This document shows, piece by piece, positions 19,972 through 31,455 of a DNA stretch of 64,000 nucleotides. Position numbers and translations under genes: made by a program. Source of the DNA: Ectobius pallidus (taxonomy: Eukaryota; Arthropoda; Insecta; Blattodea; Ectobiidae); assembly GCA_964059195.1 (NCBI GenBank), contig CAXKWD010000002.1, forward strand, positions 167,778,559-167,842,558. The letters run 5' to 3'. Below the pieces are notes generated by a model. It searched no databases, had not been told where the DNA came from, and saw only the letters and a list, made by a program, of their open reading frames with translations. Numbering within the stretch: the stretch's first letter is position 1; each line of letters starts with the position of its first letter.

Positions 19972-21264
19972 TAGGGTCGCCACCTTTTGGTAAGGCTAAG
20001 GAGGGACACTTATCGAATATATGCAGATCGCCGATCTTCATACCTAAATTTGTACACGGAACAATTTATTAATAACTGAAAGACGGATTATATTACAAAG
20101 CCAAAACTGAATAGGCTATGTAACAGTAACACTAACATTAGAAAAGAAAAGGTTAGCAAAATAACTTAAAAAAAGCCTGGGCAAATTCATGACTTGAAGC
20201 TGTATTTCTTGTTTGATTTGGCAGCTTCTAATAGTTGTTTGTTCTGTTTCACCCTCACTAAATAATCTTTGCAGGTACCTGTAACATTTGTAGAAATGAT
20301 TTCACTCTTTATGAGGTCAGCTGAGCACCTGTTTCTGGATTCTGTCCATTTTAGATTCAAGAGAGAGAAAACTCTTTCCACAAAGGCATTGCTACCAGGA
20401 ATGCTCAGAACAAAGCATTTGAGACTGGGAATGTGTTCTTTACTTTAGTAGCATTTATTATATCTGAACTAAAGCAGAATTCCTAATATAGGCCTAACTC
20501 ATCCAAATTAACATCAGATTCTACATTATGTGCCTTCACAGAGTCTTTGAGATGTTTGGAAGATTCAAGTTCTTCAGTGTGCCATAAAGATTGTTTTCTG
20601 TGAAGTCAAATACTTTCTCTAAGGAACTTAAAGCTTTCTCAAAAATTTCAAAAAACAATGTACACTCATAGACATGTTTCGAAAAAATTATGAACATTGG
20701 CAATCCAGACTCTGACTAGATAATGGCTTACCACTAAGTTTAGGAATAACAGGAGAAATATTTAATTAGTTCTTACTCAACGAACGACACATAAAACACA
20801 CAGAGAACGTGGATTCAAATTACAACTGATAACACTACACACGTCTTGCTGTGCTATATTTCCAGAAGGAACTGTACTTGGCAAATCAGTGCCATCATAT
20901 GATCTGTTTTCGGTACTTCCCCGTCGGATCACCAGTTAATGGCTCGCACGCTGGTTGTACAGATCACTGACATACCCCAAGAATGCCCGCGCGACTTATA
21001 CAAATAAATTACAAAGAATAACATCATGGGCGGTGATTTCAATGCTGCCAACACGATACATTTTAGCGATGGTACGACATCGATATCTTGACCATGAGAC
21101 GAAATTCACAAAAGACGCCACCAAGAATTGCTGTCTCATATTTTGTTTTGGAATAATTTGGCGTCCCGCAATATAATGCGTCCCTCTTAGGCATAATTCG
21201 GGACGCTGAAAATGTCTTTAAAATGCGGGATGTCCCGCCTAATTCGGGACAGGTGGCAACCCTA
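19972..21264 (-). mobile_element. hAT transposon nested in hAT (inner element)
   Basis: The element is 1,293 bp with ends TAGGGTCGCCACC and GGTGGCAACCCTA and a perfect 8-bp TSD gtatcaat (19964-19971 and 21265-21272). The subterminal gtcccgc/gcgggac motifs are repeated near the right end (21165-21250). It carries a decayed minus-strand hAT transposase C-terminus (20187-20700). The insertion point is inside the coding sequence of the outer transposase. Confidence 0.9.
20187..20700 (-). pseudogene. hAT transposase C-terminal remnant (inner element)
   Basis: The open minus-strand part (20187-20440) reads HIPSLKCFVLSIPGSNAF, then VERVFSLLNLKWTESRNR. This matches the hAT dimerisation motif: a small-residue/PGSNA lead followed by (V)ERVFS and a W-x-x-x-R-N-R helix. 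The frame ends normally at 20187. Upstream, about 20520-20700 gives acidic helical words in other frames (EIFEKALSSLEK) consistent with transposase but broken. The N-terminal BED and catalytic regions are missing. It resembles the domesticated ZBED-type hAT group. Confidence 0.72.
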
Positions 21265-21272
21265 GTATCAAT

Positions 21273-21780
21273 GTTGGGACGTAATGTTTGAGCAATATTT
21301 AATCGAAGACTACATTTAGGTTGTGATTTAACAATGTACTTCTTGATTTGAGCTTTGCACATTTCATTAGTGAAAAAAATTGTTCGGCCACATATGTCGA
21401 TCCAAAATTACATAATATTCGTGCGGCAAGTCTCGGGAATCTGGTTTCAGAGAAATTTCTGTAAAAGTTACCCAAGACCACTTTACGTCCACATTTGTCC
21501 TTTAACAGATCGTCGCATTGTAAGTTTAGCAGTTCCAATTGATACCGACAAGGAACGTCTTTGACATTAACTGAATATGGGGTAGCAAAAAGTTTAAACA
21601 TTGGAGAAAGGTTTTCCACATCCTGAAACCTCGATTCGAACTGAAGAAGAATGTTTTGCAGAACTAACACATGTTCTGCAGAGGGAACACTATCAGGATC
21701 GCGTACTTGCAATAACTTTGAAAAATGCTCCGTATTTCCAACCAGAAGTTGTTCTACCCACAGAGCTAAAGTGAATAGGT
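21273..21780 (-). pseudogene. hAT transposase C-terminal remnant (outer element)
   Basis: The minus-strand frame includes LWVEQLLVGNTEHF, FESRFQDVENLSPMFKLFA, PYSVNVKDVP, LELLNLQCDDLL, FPRLAARILCNFGSTYVAEQ, and then FFSLMK. This is the distal RNase H-fold/hAT dimerisation region of the GTF2IRD2/FAM200/SCAND3-like group of hAT transposases. After LNVVFD the frame shifts and continues as IAQTLRPNID, runs into the inner-element insertion, and resumes at 19971 with LVKEKE. The N-terminal half is deleted. Confidence 0.8.
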
Positions 21781-21917
21781 CCTCTAGTACCTAGCTCTAG
21801 CGTACTCTAAACACCCCTACTACCGTGCGCTCTTGCTGACGTCACACACAAGGGATCCGCATGCTCTTGCTCCACAAACGTCATCACAAGACGTAGTTGA
21901 CTTCCCCTGGTGTATAC

Positions 21918-22867
21918 CGTAGTGTACAGGTCCATATATCTTTATTTTGTCCCATTGTAGGGACGTTTATGCGTCTGGTCTTATAGGACATACGTCTATA
22001 AACTGACCAAATGCAGGTTTCAAGGAGTTATTCCAGATGTGATAATTGTATTAGGGCCCAACTAATATATCAAAGCCATTGCTAATTGGAAAATGCTGGT
22101 AGGCTTAGTGTACTGAATAGCTTTTTGAGAGGTATTAATTACTTACAGTCTCTAAAAGATGAGTTAAGCCTATACGTATCAAATAAGTAAATAAATAAAC
22201 ACACATATTAATTATAATTTTGAATTTCGCCATACCACTTCCCCACCAGTTTTACAAAACAGTATTGGTGGTGATATATGAGACGTTTGGTTGGAAATCA
22301 ATTGACCAATATTTTCAGAGGCCCGTGCATTGCTATCGGACACTTGTCTATGTTCGCAGTTCGTTTATTGATCCCTACATAGCTTCAGCCATGTGGAGAA
22401 ACTTCCCAGGGCTACATTAGGCCTACTAGTTTTTTAATTTGTAAATAAAGTACTGTTTTGTTTGGAAACAGGAATCGAACCGCGCATCCCCCTTTATATG
22501 CAGATGCTCTCACAAGAGCAACTGGAACAACAACTATTCCAGACTCTGTCCTAACTTTCCTCTTCGCCCCTTATGAGTTTGCGCAAAATCATTAACACAC
22601 CTAGAATTCCGGGGAAGTTCCCACCTGGAATACTAATTTTATTAGTTACGTTAACTATGCTTTCATTATCGCGTAGTTCATTCTACTTTTTTCGGTACCG
22701 GTAGCCTACTATTTCAATGTTGTAATGTGCATAATCGTTATATAAAAAGATTATGTTGTGTCCCAACAAGCTGGATTATTCTGAACTAATGAAGAAACTA
22801 AACGTTTATAACAAAATCCCATGGCGGAATAGAACCTACCATCTGATCGCTGTGTTATCATTTCCGT
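21918..22867. other. Non-coding gap
   Basis: No convincing gene or repeat is seen. Short open frames lack domain signals or splice context. Confidence 0.4.
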
Positions 22868-23110
22868 CTTTCCATACTGGCAGATGGCAGGACTGGGGAG
22901 CGTACGGTCAACATGCACCCATGGTCGTTATTTATGCTCTTCTTTATTGGAGCCGCTCTTTCTTCTTCAAGTAGCTCCTCACGTGAGTGAGTGATCTCAT
23001 TCTAGAGCTTCCGATCTCAGACAAGTCCAAAGAGGTACCTAGATTGAACCCAGGCCTGCGGATACGTATAATCAGCAACTCTACCTATAAGACCACACAG
23101 CAAAGCCGGC
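22868..23110 (-). mobile_element. Diverged SINE, family A
   Basis: The same order of blocks as 343-643 is present: ggcagatggcaggactgggg, the cacccatgg block, gagccgctctttcttcttcaagtagctcctca, a degraded B box (tgaaccc) and a ctataagaccacac A-box region. There are many substitutions and no clear TSD. Confidence 0.75.
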
Positions 23111-24595
23111 AATAATTTCATTGCAAAAGTCTGTCTGTTGCCAGTCTGACAGTTTCTACGTTATAGTTTAGAATCGCTTTGAAGAAATATATAATTTAAG
23201 AAATGTGTCTGTATTTTGGTCAAGATAAAATGTGTTGAGCGTTTTTGGTGCCTGAAGCCGGCAGAGGGTGTTTTTCGAGCGTAAAATTCGGCACCTTGCG
23301 TTCTTTCTGAAGGGACCTTCGGCAATATTATTGTACTTTTTCGCCTCAGTCTGTTTCTTCTCCTCTCGGGCTTTAATAAACGAAGAGCTGATCCCTCATT
23401 ACTACAGGTGTTGGCCACATTATAGGCTACAATAACCCGGTTCAAAGAGCTCAAATTGTAAATCTATGGCACGGTTTAGTCTAAGCTGAGACCAACCAGC
23501 TCATAGAAATATACATACTCACACACGCACAGACTGAAAACTTGGATCCCTGACATTCATTTATCTTTTTTTTTTAAACGGGGAGTGGCTATAAAAGAGC
23601 AGTTTAATGGCCAGTCGGCTTCAAAGGTTTCGGTGTTTCTTTATGTTAATTGATCTGACTAAATCAGTCTTGGCTTCCGCTTTCCAAAACAAAAGCAACG
23701 TTGCAATATTCTCTCATTGTTATCACTGACCTCAGTTCTTCCTTCGCTTTATTCAATTCACTCGTGTTATTGTTTACTGTAACTTGATCTTGCAACCGAG
23801 CATTTCACTCCACGCGGAGTTGACGAGTAGCTGTCAAAATCGCCACAGGACATTCTTAGATTTTGATTGGCTGGGGTAACTAGCTGATTGGTGCGGTAAA
23901 AACAAAGAACATGGGTTGAGCTGTCGGCAAACATTTCCTCCTAACGAAAGGAAGCCGCCTGGCCATGCAATGAATAACTGGACTATAACGTATAGAACGC
24001 AACGCACGCTTTTATCGCGCTCTGTCTGGACGTACCCTTACTCTGTTTTGGTACACAGGACGAAACAAAAATTACTTATCGTAGGGTTTTCGATAGGTCT
24101 GCATTTTAATAATTAGGCTTTTGTAGTACAAAGGAGGATTTTCAAATGCATACCTGAAACCTTCATTTGGTGAATGTGAATTATGAAAATATATGACAAC
24201 TGAGAAAATAATTAACTGCATAGGAAAAACTATTTTTTATTAGGGAAGTCAAATTTTCAATTTTGTGTTGCTGCTTTGCCTGAAAAATTACGGTATTGTC
24301 CTTCAACTTTCATTCCAATCATTGTGTTTTATTTTATTCGGCGCTGTTGTTGGTAAAATATTCGCCATAAACCCGAGAAAAGCGTTCTATGATCGACTAT
24401 AAATAGAAAAGTACTGGGCGATACTCTGCTCGAAAGTGGATACCGTATTACTAGGGCTCGGAAGTTGATGACTTAAAAATACCTGAATATTACCTATAAC
24501 TTAAATTTATGCAAATGTGAAATGAAAAATTGGCAAAAAAAGACTTAGTATTTCTAAATTAAAGGGAATATACAGTAGTAAAATAATAAATAATA
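23111..24595. other. Non-coding gap
   Basis: No supported gene is seen. ORFs here are short and lack recognisable motifs. Confidence 0.4.
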
Positions 24596-24604
24596 TTTAA
24601 GTAC

Positions 24605-24783
24605 TTTATAATTAAGGAATCGCGCACAATGTGCATTATCTTAACCTAAGACTTAACCTAACCAGTCTTGAACCCGGGAAGGGGATCTTTCACTACTGAA
24701 AAATACCCCACCCGGCCGGGAATCGAACCCGGGCCGCCGGAGTGGAAGGCAGGCGTGCTACCGACTCACCCACGGCGGCGGAC
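24605..24783 (-). mobile_element. Short tRNA-derived SINE, family C2
   Basis: The minus-strand head TCCGCCGCCGTGGGTGAGTC has an A box (tgggtgagtcggtagcac) and B box (GGGTTCGATTCC), followed by a body of about 80 bp containing tttttcagtagtgaaa. The 9-bp TSD tttaagtac is at 24596-24604 and 24784-24792. A close relative lies at 27679-27926. Confidence 0.82.
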
Positions 24784-25037
24784 TTTAAGTACGTTATATT
24801 ATTACTTTTCTTATTATGTTTAGTTGTCGTGTAATGAGGAATTATGAGATCACTTTGTATTGTTGGAAAAGTCCATTCTGAAGACAGAATAGGGAAAAAA
24901 TGCAACGAAAGAATGAAAATGTCCTTCAAAATGACCAGTAAAAATGCTGAAAGATGCAGCAACAAAAAAAGTAGGCTATTCTTGTTAAAGTCTGACCGTT
25001 CTAAGAAGTAACCCGGAAGTAAACAAAAGCCAGTACA

Positions 25038-25083
25038 TCTGTCTCACTCTAGCACATTACTAGTATAATCTAAGAGTGAGACA
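25038..25083. repeat. 12-bp inverted repeat
   Basis: ctgtctcactct and agagtgagacag bracket 22 bases and could form a hairpin. No function is assigned. Confidence 0.6.
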
Positions 25084-25239
25084 GCCCAATGGGGTTTGTA
25101 TACTTCATGTCTCCTTCTAAGCTCGTCTCGGGTATAGAGCTCTGGGCTTTTTTAGTTTTTCCTCCTGCCACTTGAGCGCGCTGCTCTCCACATTCAGGTA
25201 TTGTGAACTTCCGGTTTCCTCATTCTTGTGTGTTTTCAG

Positions 25240-25350
25240 TACGAGTTTGGGACGGTTCTCCAATTTTACAGTGAAGGAGTTAAAAAGGATGTTATTCGAA
25301 GATGGTGCAACAAATATTTCAAAGTTAACGAAGCAAGAGTTGATTGCAAG
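25240..25350 (+). pseudogene. Possible coding exon with SAP-like motif (unrecognised gene or remnant)
   Basis: The segment is bounded by an acceptor-like tgtgtgttttcag (ending 25239) and a strong donor, AAG|GTGAGA (25350/25351). In one frame it reads FTVKELKRMLFEDG and SKLTKQELIAR. The spacing of hydrophobic and basic residues resembles a SAP DNA-binding motif (xLKxLL...G....KxELIxR). An ETS-type motif (aacttccggttt, 25206-25217) lies just upstream. Joined at the phase set by the splice sites, it continues in frame into 26075. No upstream ATG is found in this frame, so the first exon would lie further left or the gene is decayed. I do not recognise the protein. Confidence 0.35.
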
Positions 25351-25639
25351 GTGAGAAATCAAAGCTACCTGTCTTCTGAAACGTTTGCTAACTGTTCTAA
25401 TATGGTGCAGTATGCCTGCGGTCTCCAATATTTTTTTAGATTTATTTTCATGTTTTTTTTTAAAGTGAAACTTCTTTAGCCGCGATAGGGGTAAATCCAG
25501 AGCTTGTGTCACGCTCAAAAATCGTCACGAAATTAGTGTCACATTCAAAATCGTCACGAAATTAGTGAGGTGTGACGGAACGGACTGCACAGAAAACAAT
25601 CAACTCAATGATTAGGAGTATCAACTGCTATACGATTTA

Positions 25640-25960
25640 AAGGATCAAAATAAAAAAATAAATAAAAAAAATCAAAGATCCAAAATTAAAAATTCAAAAA
25701 ATCCAAAATTTAAATATTAAAAAGATCCAAAATTAAAAAAAATTAAAATCCAAAATTGAAAAATCTAAAAATCGATAGTCCAAAATTAAAAAATCCAAAA
25801 AACAAAAATTCAAAGATGCAAAATTTAAAAAATCCAAATTCCAAAATTAAAGTACCCAAAATTTAAAAAGTCCAAAAACCCAATATTAAATAGTCCAATA
25901 ATACAAAATGAAAAATCCAATTATAAAAAATTGAAAAAATATTAAAAAATTAAAACAAGT
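25640..25960. repeat. A-rich minisatellite (TCCAAAATTAAAAA-like units)
   Basis: Degenerate tandem units of 12-16 bp, tccaaaattaaaaa and variants, over about 320 bp. It lies within the putative intron between the two exon-like segments. Confidence 0.8.
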
Positions 25961-26074
25961 TTCACTTCTGTCGCGTGGCGTTCCACGCATATTTTTTTAC
26001 AAATGCATGAGCTTTTTCGTATCATAGCTTATTGAACACAGTCTAATATACGACGCTGTTTGTTTTGGTTGCAG

Positions 26075-26385
26075 GTTGCTCTGGCGAGAGAAAAATCCGG
26101 ATAGGAACTTTGCCTTATTCGAAGTTGAGCTTATAGAACCAGAAAGTAGTCTACCCACGACTTTCCTTCTACAAATTTCTTGCCGATAAATTCATTCAAG
26201 AAAGAACGGCTTAAACTTTTCGACGAAGACTCCATAACCACTTGGCTCGAAAAGCGTAGGGCAGGCAGCAGTATGAAAGCTGGCCGGACTCTAGCAATTA
26301 GAAAATTCATCAAGTGCATTGAAGTGAACGTGTTGATGGACAAAAACAACGTTGAGTTTGCTATCTGCAAAGCACATAACCTAAA
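26075..26385 (+). pseudogene. Possible second coding exon (unrecognised, frameshifted)
   Basis: It follows a T-rich acceptor, tttgttttggttgcag (ending 26074). Joined to 25350 in phase, it reads LLWREKNPDRNFALFEVELI and then ILLQ-type sequence to a stop at 26187-26189. A second frame opens almost exactly there and continues with FKKERLKLFDEDSITTWLEK, then RTLAIRKFIKCIEVNVLMDK to about 26385. This suggests one ancestral exon with a single indel. The composition is more protein-like than the surrounding DNA. No domain is recognised. A host pseudogene or an unknown TE gene are both possible. Confidence 0.3.
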
Positions 26386-26469
26386 CATTTGTATGTGGTT
26401 TGTTTTTTACTCAATTATAATACAGATTGGCCATTTTATCGGTTACGGGAGAAATTTCGATTGACATTG

Positions 26470-27068
26470 ACATTCTTAAATGTTAAATTGGCAACAAAAA
26501 TTACACTGAAAAGATGAAATGCTAATTTAACATGCCTAAACGAGGGTAAGTTGGTCGGGTATACTTATTATTTCATTGGCTTATATATTTTTCTCAACAT
26601 CTACTATATCAAAATTATCTTAATCAATCTAGAAAACATGAAATGCTCACCATAACTGCTCAAAGGAACGTTAAAATCATCTTCTGTGAAGTGACAGCTG
26701 CAAACACGAGAAAACTGGAAAGGTGTTTTTCCATGGCGTAATTTTACCATCCTTTCTTGAAAAATAGCCTTTTCTTTTGGAAAACTGTGAAAACTAAGTC
26801 CTCAACTTTTGTTTCCAACGGCCGAACAGCCGAGACCATAGGAGTTAATCGGCATAATTACTTCCAAAACAAGACACAAAGCACAGAACTGTAGTGTAAA
26901 CACGGGCCTCTGAGATAACCGGAAGTGGATAATACCTCATTCTCGGCGGCCATCTTAAAAGCGCAGAGCTCTATAGTTCTGAGGCGAGACGAATTTATAT
27001 TACATTCTGCATTGTCTGTGAGGTCTCATAAAAATATGACATCTCATGAACTTAATAAATTGCCCTTT
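26470..27068. other. Non-coding gap with ETS and YY1-like motifs
   Basis: accggaagtg (26918-26927) and ggcggccatctt (26945-26956) lie 17 bp apart, a promoter-like pairing in animal genomes. No associated ORF is evident. Confidence 0.35.
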
Positions 27069-27082
27069 AAGTATGAAAGCTT

Positions 27083-27521
27083 GGGGATGTGTTCAATCCT
27101 CTCACGCAGCGGGCCCGGGTTCGATTCCTGGTCGGGACAAGTTACCTAGGTGGGGTTTTTCCTCACCTTTGAGACAAATGTCGGGTAACTTTAGGCCCTT
27201 GTGGTCCCCAAATATCATCTGGCCGTCATTATCATCTTCACCCCATCCTCGCCTTGTTTGGAGTGAGTGTGTGTGCGAATGGTGTGTCTCGTCCTATGTG
27301 TTCGTGTTGTCTCGGAGGTGGCCCCGGCATTGGGCTGATCACTCATCCGGGGAGGCCCTCCGTGTCCTTGTCTGGTAAAAAAAGTATGTATGTGATCCAA
27401 AGATAATCCCTCTCCCGACAGGTCGCGGCCCTGTAAGGCCCGGGCGGCTTGGGTCGCTTAAATCCTAAAAGGGAGAGGTTAAACTCCGAGAAAGAAAGAA
27501 AAAAAGAAATAAAGAAAGAAA

Positions 27522-27583
<62 letters not shown>
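27083..27583 (+). mobile_element. SINE, family C1, with (GAAA)n tail
   Basis: A B-box-bearing head (GGGTTCGATTCC, about 27118-27129) and a body of about 350 bp with ggtggggtttttcctcacc are followed by a long (GAAA)n tail (about 27485-27583). A 14-bp TSD, aagtatgaaagctt, is at 27069-27082 and 27584-27597. No clear A box is seen, so the head is shortened or the A box is diverged. A second copy on the other strand lies at 29371-29720. Confidence 0.85.
27485..27583. repeat. (GAAA)n microsatellite, SINE tail
   Basis: About 24 tetranucleotides, slightly degenerate at the left. Open frames on both strands here (poly Lys-Glu-Arg / Phe-Leu-Ser) are repeat translations. Confidence 0.95.
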
Positions 27584-27586
<3 letters not shown>

Positions 27587-27678
27587 TATGAAAGCTTAAT
27601 TAAAATGCGTGGTATCAAAATGAAACAGATTTCTGAACAATTGAAGGAGTCAAACCCCAATCAGATAATTCAGTCAAA

Positions 27679-27926
27679 AAAGGAAGTTACTCCTCTGGGT
27701 CGCGAGCGACCCCTGGGGATCCCGTAAGGGGATATTCACAGCGGATTTGTTACCGGGGTGCGCCAGTCCCCTACCTACTTAAATCTAAGGACACATACAC
27801 ACACCCAGTCCTGAACCCGGGAAAGAAATTTTTCACTACTGAAAAATCCCCAACCCGGCCGGGAATCGAACCCGGGCCGCCGGAGTGGAAGGCAGGAGCG
27901 CTACCGACTCACCCACGGCGGCGGAC
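27679..27926 (-). mobile_element. tRNA-derived SINE, family C2, longer copy
   Basis: The tRNA-like head (27805-27926) is nearly identical to the one at 24670-24783, with A and B boxes on the minus strand. About 125 bp of additional body follows (27679-27804). A perfect 12-bp TSD, aattcagtcaaa, is at 27667-27678 and 27927-27938. Confidence 0.88.
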
Positions 27927-27938
27927 AATTCAGTCAAA

Positions 27939-29370
27939 CTTAAGCATATATCCTAGAAAGATCCAATTTTCTAGATACATTCTTCACCGTATGGATGAAG
28001 GCTACATGAAATCGACAAAGAAAAAATAACTATTGAGAAGTTTTTTTCAGAATCACGGAAGGGCTAAACTATTAAAGGAAATGAACCTGCGTTGCTCCGT
28101 GCGGGAAGTATAGTTGATTGATAAATGATAACATATATACATGTTTTTACAATGAACAAAATTCCTTCATTCTGATTGGCCGATACACTCCAACCCATTT
28201 CCTCCAATCACAAAATTTCATATTCACTAAAAAACATATATAAGCTCTCTCTCTCTCTCTTCCCTTATTCTACACTCATTTCCCTGAGGAAGGCCGCAGA
28301 GATGTCAGCGACCGAAAGCTTGGATGCAATATATCCTTTTACTCGGCTTATAGCCCGTGAAACCATCATTAGTAATCAACGCCGAGAAAGCATCAAGTCT
28401 TACGAACATATATACATATCTGAGGCTGACTTTACTTAGCAACATTTAACGCAAGCAGGAGTAGACTGTCTTATTGTTATGACTGTCCAGAGCGTATCGA
28501 GAATTCGATTATGCCATAATAATTCTAGAATTAAAATAAAACACGAGCATTCAAGAATGCTCATATACCGTTTGTACAACTGATTGTGCAATCTGTTAGC
28601 CTACTTTCTGTAGCTAAACATGCGAATGTAGAGTTGATCTAAATATGTTATACTGTATCATAATTACGTGATGTCTAGAACTTAATTACCGGCACGAGAA
28701 AAGTGGATACCAGTACCTTGTTCCTCCTTGAAGCTACAATTCTATAGTGTAAATAAATCACTAGTGCCATAGCTATATGAAGATTGGGCACGTATGATAA
28801 GCATTGTATATTTTTATATATATTCAGTTCTAACTCATACATTTAACATACCTTGTAAAGCCAAATCCTCATTGAATCATCATCGCAATTGCATTAGAAC
28901 ATAACGGCATTTTCAAAGTACCAGGAAACAGTTAACGAATCAAGGTCAAAGTGCATAAGTTATTAAATACACTACATTCATCCTGCTATTTCGTTTAAAA
29001 CATATTTTTGCATGCCGTCCATGTGTTTATGCTCTGTCTGGAGTCGAGTACGCTGCTGCAAATCCGGCTAAGGGAGCGGGTTTTTCGGACATTGTTTATA
29101 ACCAGCAGATGACCTTCCTTCGGCATAATTATTACGCAGTCAGGGAATGGTAAAAAATATTCCATATTTTGATGGGGCTCATTAAAACAAGAAAAAATTA
29201 AATAAACATGGCTGCTAAAACTAACATCTTCACGAATTAAATAGTATCAAAGGTGCCAATGAGATCAATTCATGACAAATAAAGCGCATTCACGAAAGAT
29301 TACTACTACTTAAAACAATGTTCTTCATTCCCTGAGTTTACCTCCCCCTTATAGGTACATTTACGCAGCT
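27939..29370. other. Non-coding gap
   Basis: Around 28283-28325 the words cctgaggaaggccgcagaga and cgaccgaaagctt resemble the ctgaagatgg...ccgaaacg motif seen near the 3' ends of some Penelope-like elements. No ORF supports it. Nothing else is identified. Confidence 0.3.
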
Positions 29371-29720
29371 CGCGCCGCCCGGGCCTTACAGGACCGCTAC
29401 CCGTCGGGGGAGGTAGTTTCTATGGATCACATGCATACTTTTTTGACCATAGAAGGATATTGAGGGCCTCCCGGATGTCGATGTCGGGAGACAACACGTA
29501 CACATAGGACGATACATAACTTATCAGTCCCACACACTCATTCCGAACAAGGCGAGGATGGAGGAAGGTGAGAATGGCGGCTAGATAATAACCGGGGACC
29601 AGGAGGGCCTAAATTTTCCCAACATTCGTCTTAAAGGTCAGGAAAAACCCGGAAAATCCCCCACCTAAGAAACTTATCCCGACCAGGAATTGAACCCGGA
29701 CCCACTGCGGTGGGCGAAGT
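29371..29720 (-). mobile_element. SINE, family C1, second copy
   Basis: The minus strand shows the same body as 27083-27480 (the cccgggcggc end, the ggggattttcc block, and a B box degraded to GGTTCAATTCC) with about 20% visible differences. There is no (GAAA)n tail and no clear TSD, so it is an older copy. Confidence 0.8.
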
Positions 29721-31332
29721 CAATATAAACTTTAGTAATTATTGATTTTTATTTTATAATAATTATAAAGTTCCATAAAAGTGCGGGAAACTTACACAAA
29801 CCGGCAAAATTTGCGATGACGCCGGACACCTAGTTCAGTTTTCATGGGACATGTGGTAGGTTTATAGAACTCAGCCATTTATATAAGTTTTGGGAGTATT
29901 CTTTTTTTTTTCTGAAAATTACATGAAGTACAGTATTCAGTATTATACAAAATACTTAGAATTATGTTATTTTCTCTACCTGTTCCATAGGCATTAGGCC
30001 TATAGGTAGAGAAGTACTGAGTTCGACCTTAAATTCCATATCGAGTGTTCAGCCTACTAGTTTTGAGGTTCCTGATTACAAAAGGTAAAATTTTTTAAAA
30101 CATCTGCATACGTGTATTTATTACGAATAGCGTAGGTCGAAAACAAACAGAATTGTTAGGCCTACTTATCTTCCACGGATGTGACACGAAGCACATCCAC
30201 GAACTTTTAATGACTTCTTCTACTTTTATTTTTACACGAAAATGAAAATATTTCGCATTTTTCCAGAAAACGGATTTTGTTTAAATTTTGTACCAAAACT
30301 CCATAAGTTATACCCAAAGCTAAAGTCTCAATTTGAAACATTTTCTCAATATTATCTGAAGGGTAGACGCTTCCCGTGTGTTGGAAAATGGAAATTAGAG
30401 AAGGTAATGCGAATATTTCACATGAGATTTTTAATAAAATCGAATAAGAAAAAATGAGACTGTCACTCTTCCTCTGGTATATATGAAGTAAATGTAATTA
30501 GACTTGCATTTATTAATAACGTTTATACAATAACATTTACCGTTAGGTAAGGTTATTGGAATTTGCGTTGTACAATAAAACTCACTCTCTCACACACATA
30601 CATTAGCCTGTATACTTTCCGTTTTGTAACACTTTTAACAAAATGAGATAGTAAAATAGAGCAAGCAGGGGAGGTAGGCTCAGGCTATAACAAAGGCATT
30701 CATCGAGGCAGACGGACAACACCCCTTCCTGACCTTGGAAGAATTTTACCTGTCTACACTTTAGTCAAAATATACCGCTATGCTATAGTATTTCTGTTAA
30801 CATAATAGAAATCCGTTCCATACCCCGTTTCCGTTTCTATGCATTGAAGCCGTGTAAATGGTGAGTATATATCTACGCACTGTCTGGCATCTAACAAGAT
30901 TTTTTTTTCTGTGAAATAGTCACATGACTTTCACTTTCCATCTCATACCGAAACGGTAATCATTGAAGCATAAAAGGAAATGCAGCATGGAAGTCTAGGC
31001 ATTAACATAGGAATTTAATATTGAAAACAAGTTTTTTACAAGTAAAATCCATTGTAGGACTCACAAGAAATGTTAAAAGGAAAAAACTGTTAGGGACAGA
31101 TTGCATCATTACCTAATGTTTAATAAATTTAAACGGGTTCAGAAAAATAATGAAATTGCTTGCTTTCCCCCTTTTTTGTCATCACTATTATTCTTTTTGT
31201 TCTAACTTTGGAGTTTCACATTGGATCATGGCATTGTCCAGGAAAAAAAGTATGGGAAACAAAGCAGAAATAAATCAAGTCTTTATTATATTTTATAAAT
31301 TTATTTCTATGAGCCTACTTTTAAAAAATAGT
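29721..31332. other. Non-coding gap
   Basis: Low-complexity AT-rich sequence. A segment around 30240-30380 resembles the fibril of repeat family F seen elsewhere in the window but is too diverged to delimit. Confidence 0.35.
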
Positions 31333-31455
31333 ATTTTTTTATTCAGGGGACTTCAATACGTGCATTTTTGTTAAAAAAAAATCAACTTCAAATTTCGGGG
31401 TCGAACACAATATTTCCTCTACCTATATTACCTACGGTACGCAGAGGAAGTAAAA
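31333..31455 (+). repeat. Dispersed repeat family F, hairpin-ended copy 1
   Basis: It shares with 58340-58510 and 63430-63735 the run aatagtatttt...ggggac, then a gggtcgaa block, ending in the hairpin ttcctctacc...ggtacgcagaggaa and aagtaa. Confidence 0.7.

Larger units (their letters stand above)
19482..21909 (-). mobile_element. hAT transposon with transposase remnant (outer element)
   Basis: The termini CAGGGGAAG and CTTCCCCTG are flanked by a perfect 8-bp duplication gtgtatac (19474-19481 and 21910-21917). Excluding the nested hAT (19972-21264), the element is about 1.1 kb and keeps the C-terminal part of a hAT transposase on the minus strand (21273-21780, continuing at 19971-19870). It is therefore an internally deleted, inactive copy that was later hit by another hAT. 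Confidence 0.88.

Noticed and set aside
27343..27727. Open frames rich in Lys/Glu/Arg (plus) and Phe/Leu/Ser (minus)
   Set aside because: They are translations of the (GAAA)n SINE tail on both strands.
28283..28325. Penelope-like 3' motif (ctgaggaag...ccgaaagctt)
   Set aside because: Only a short resemblance; no reverse transcriptase or GIY-YIG coding nearby.
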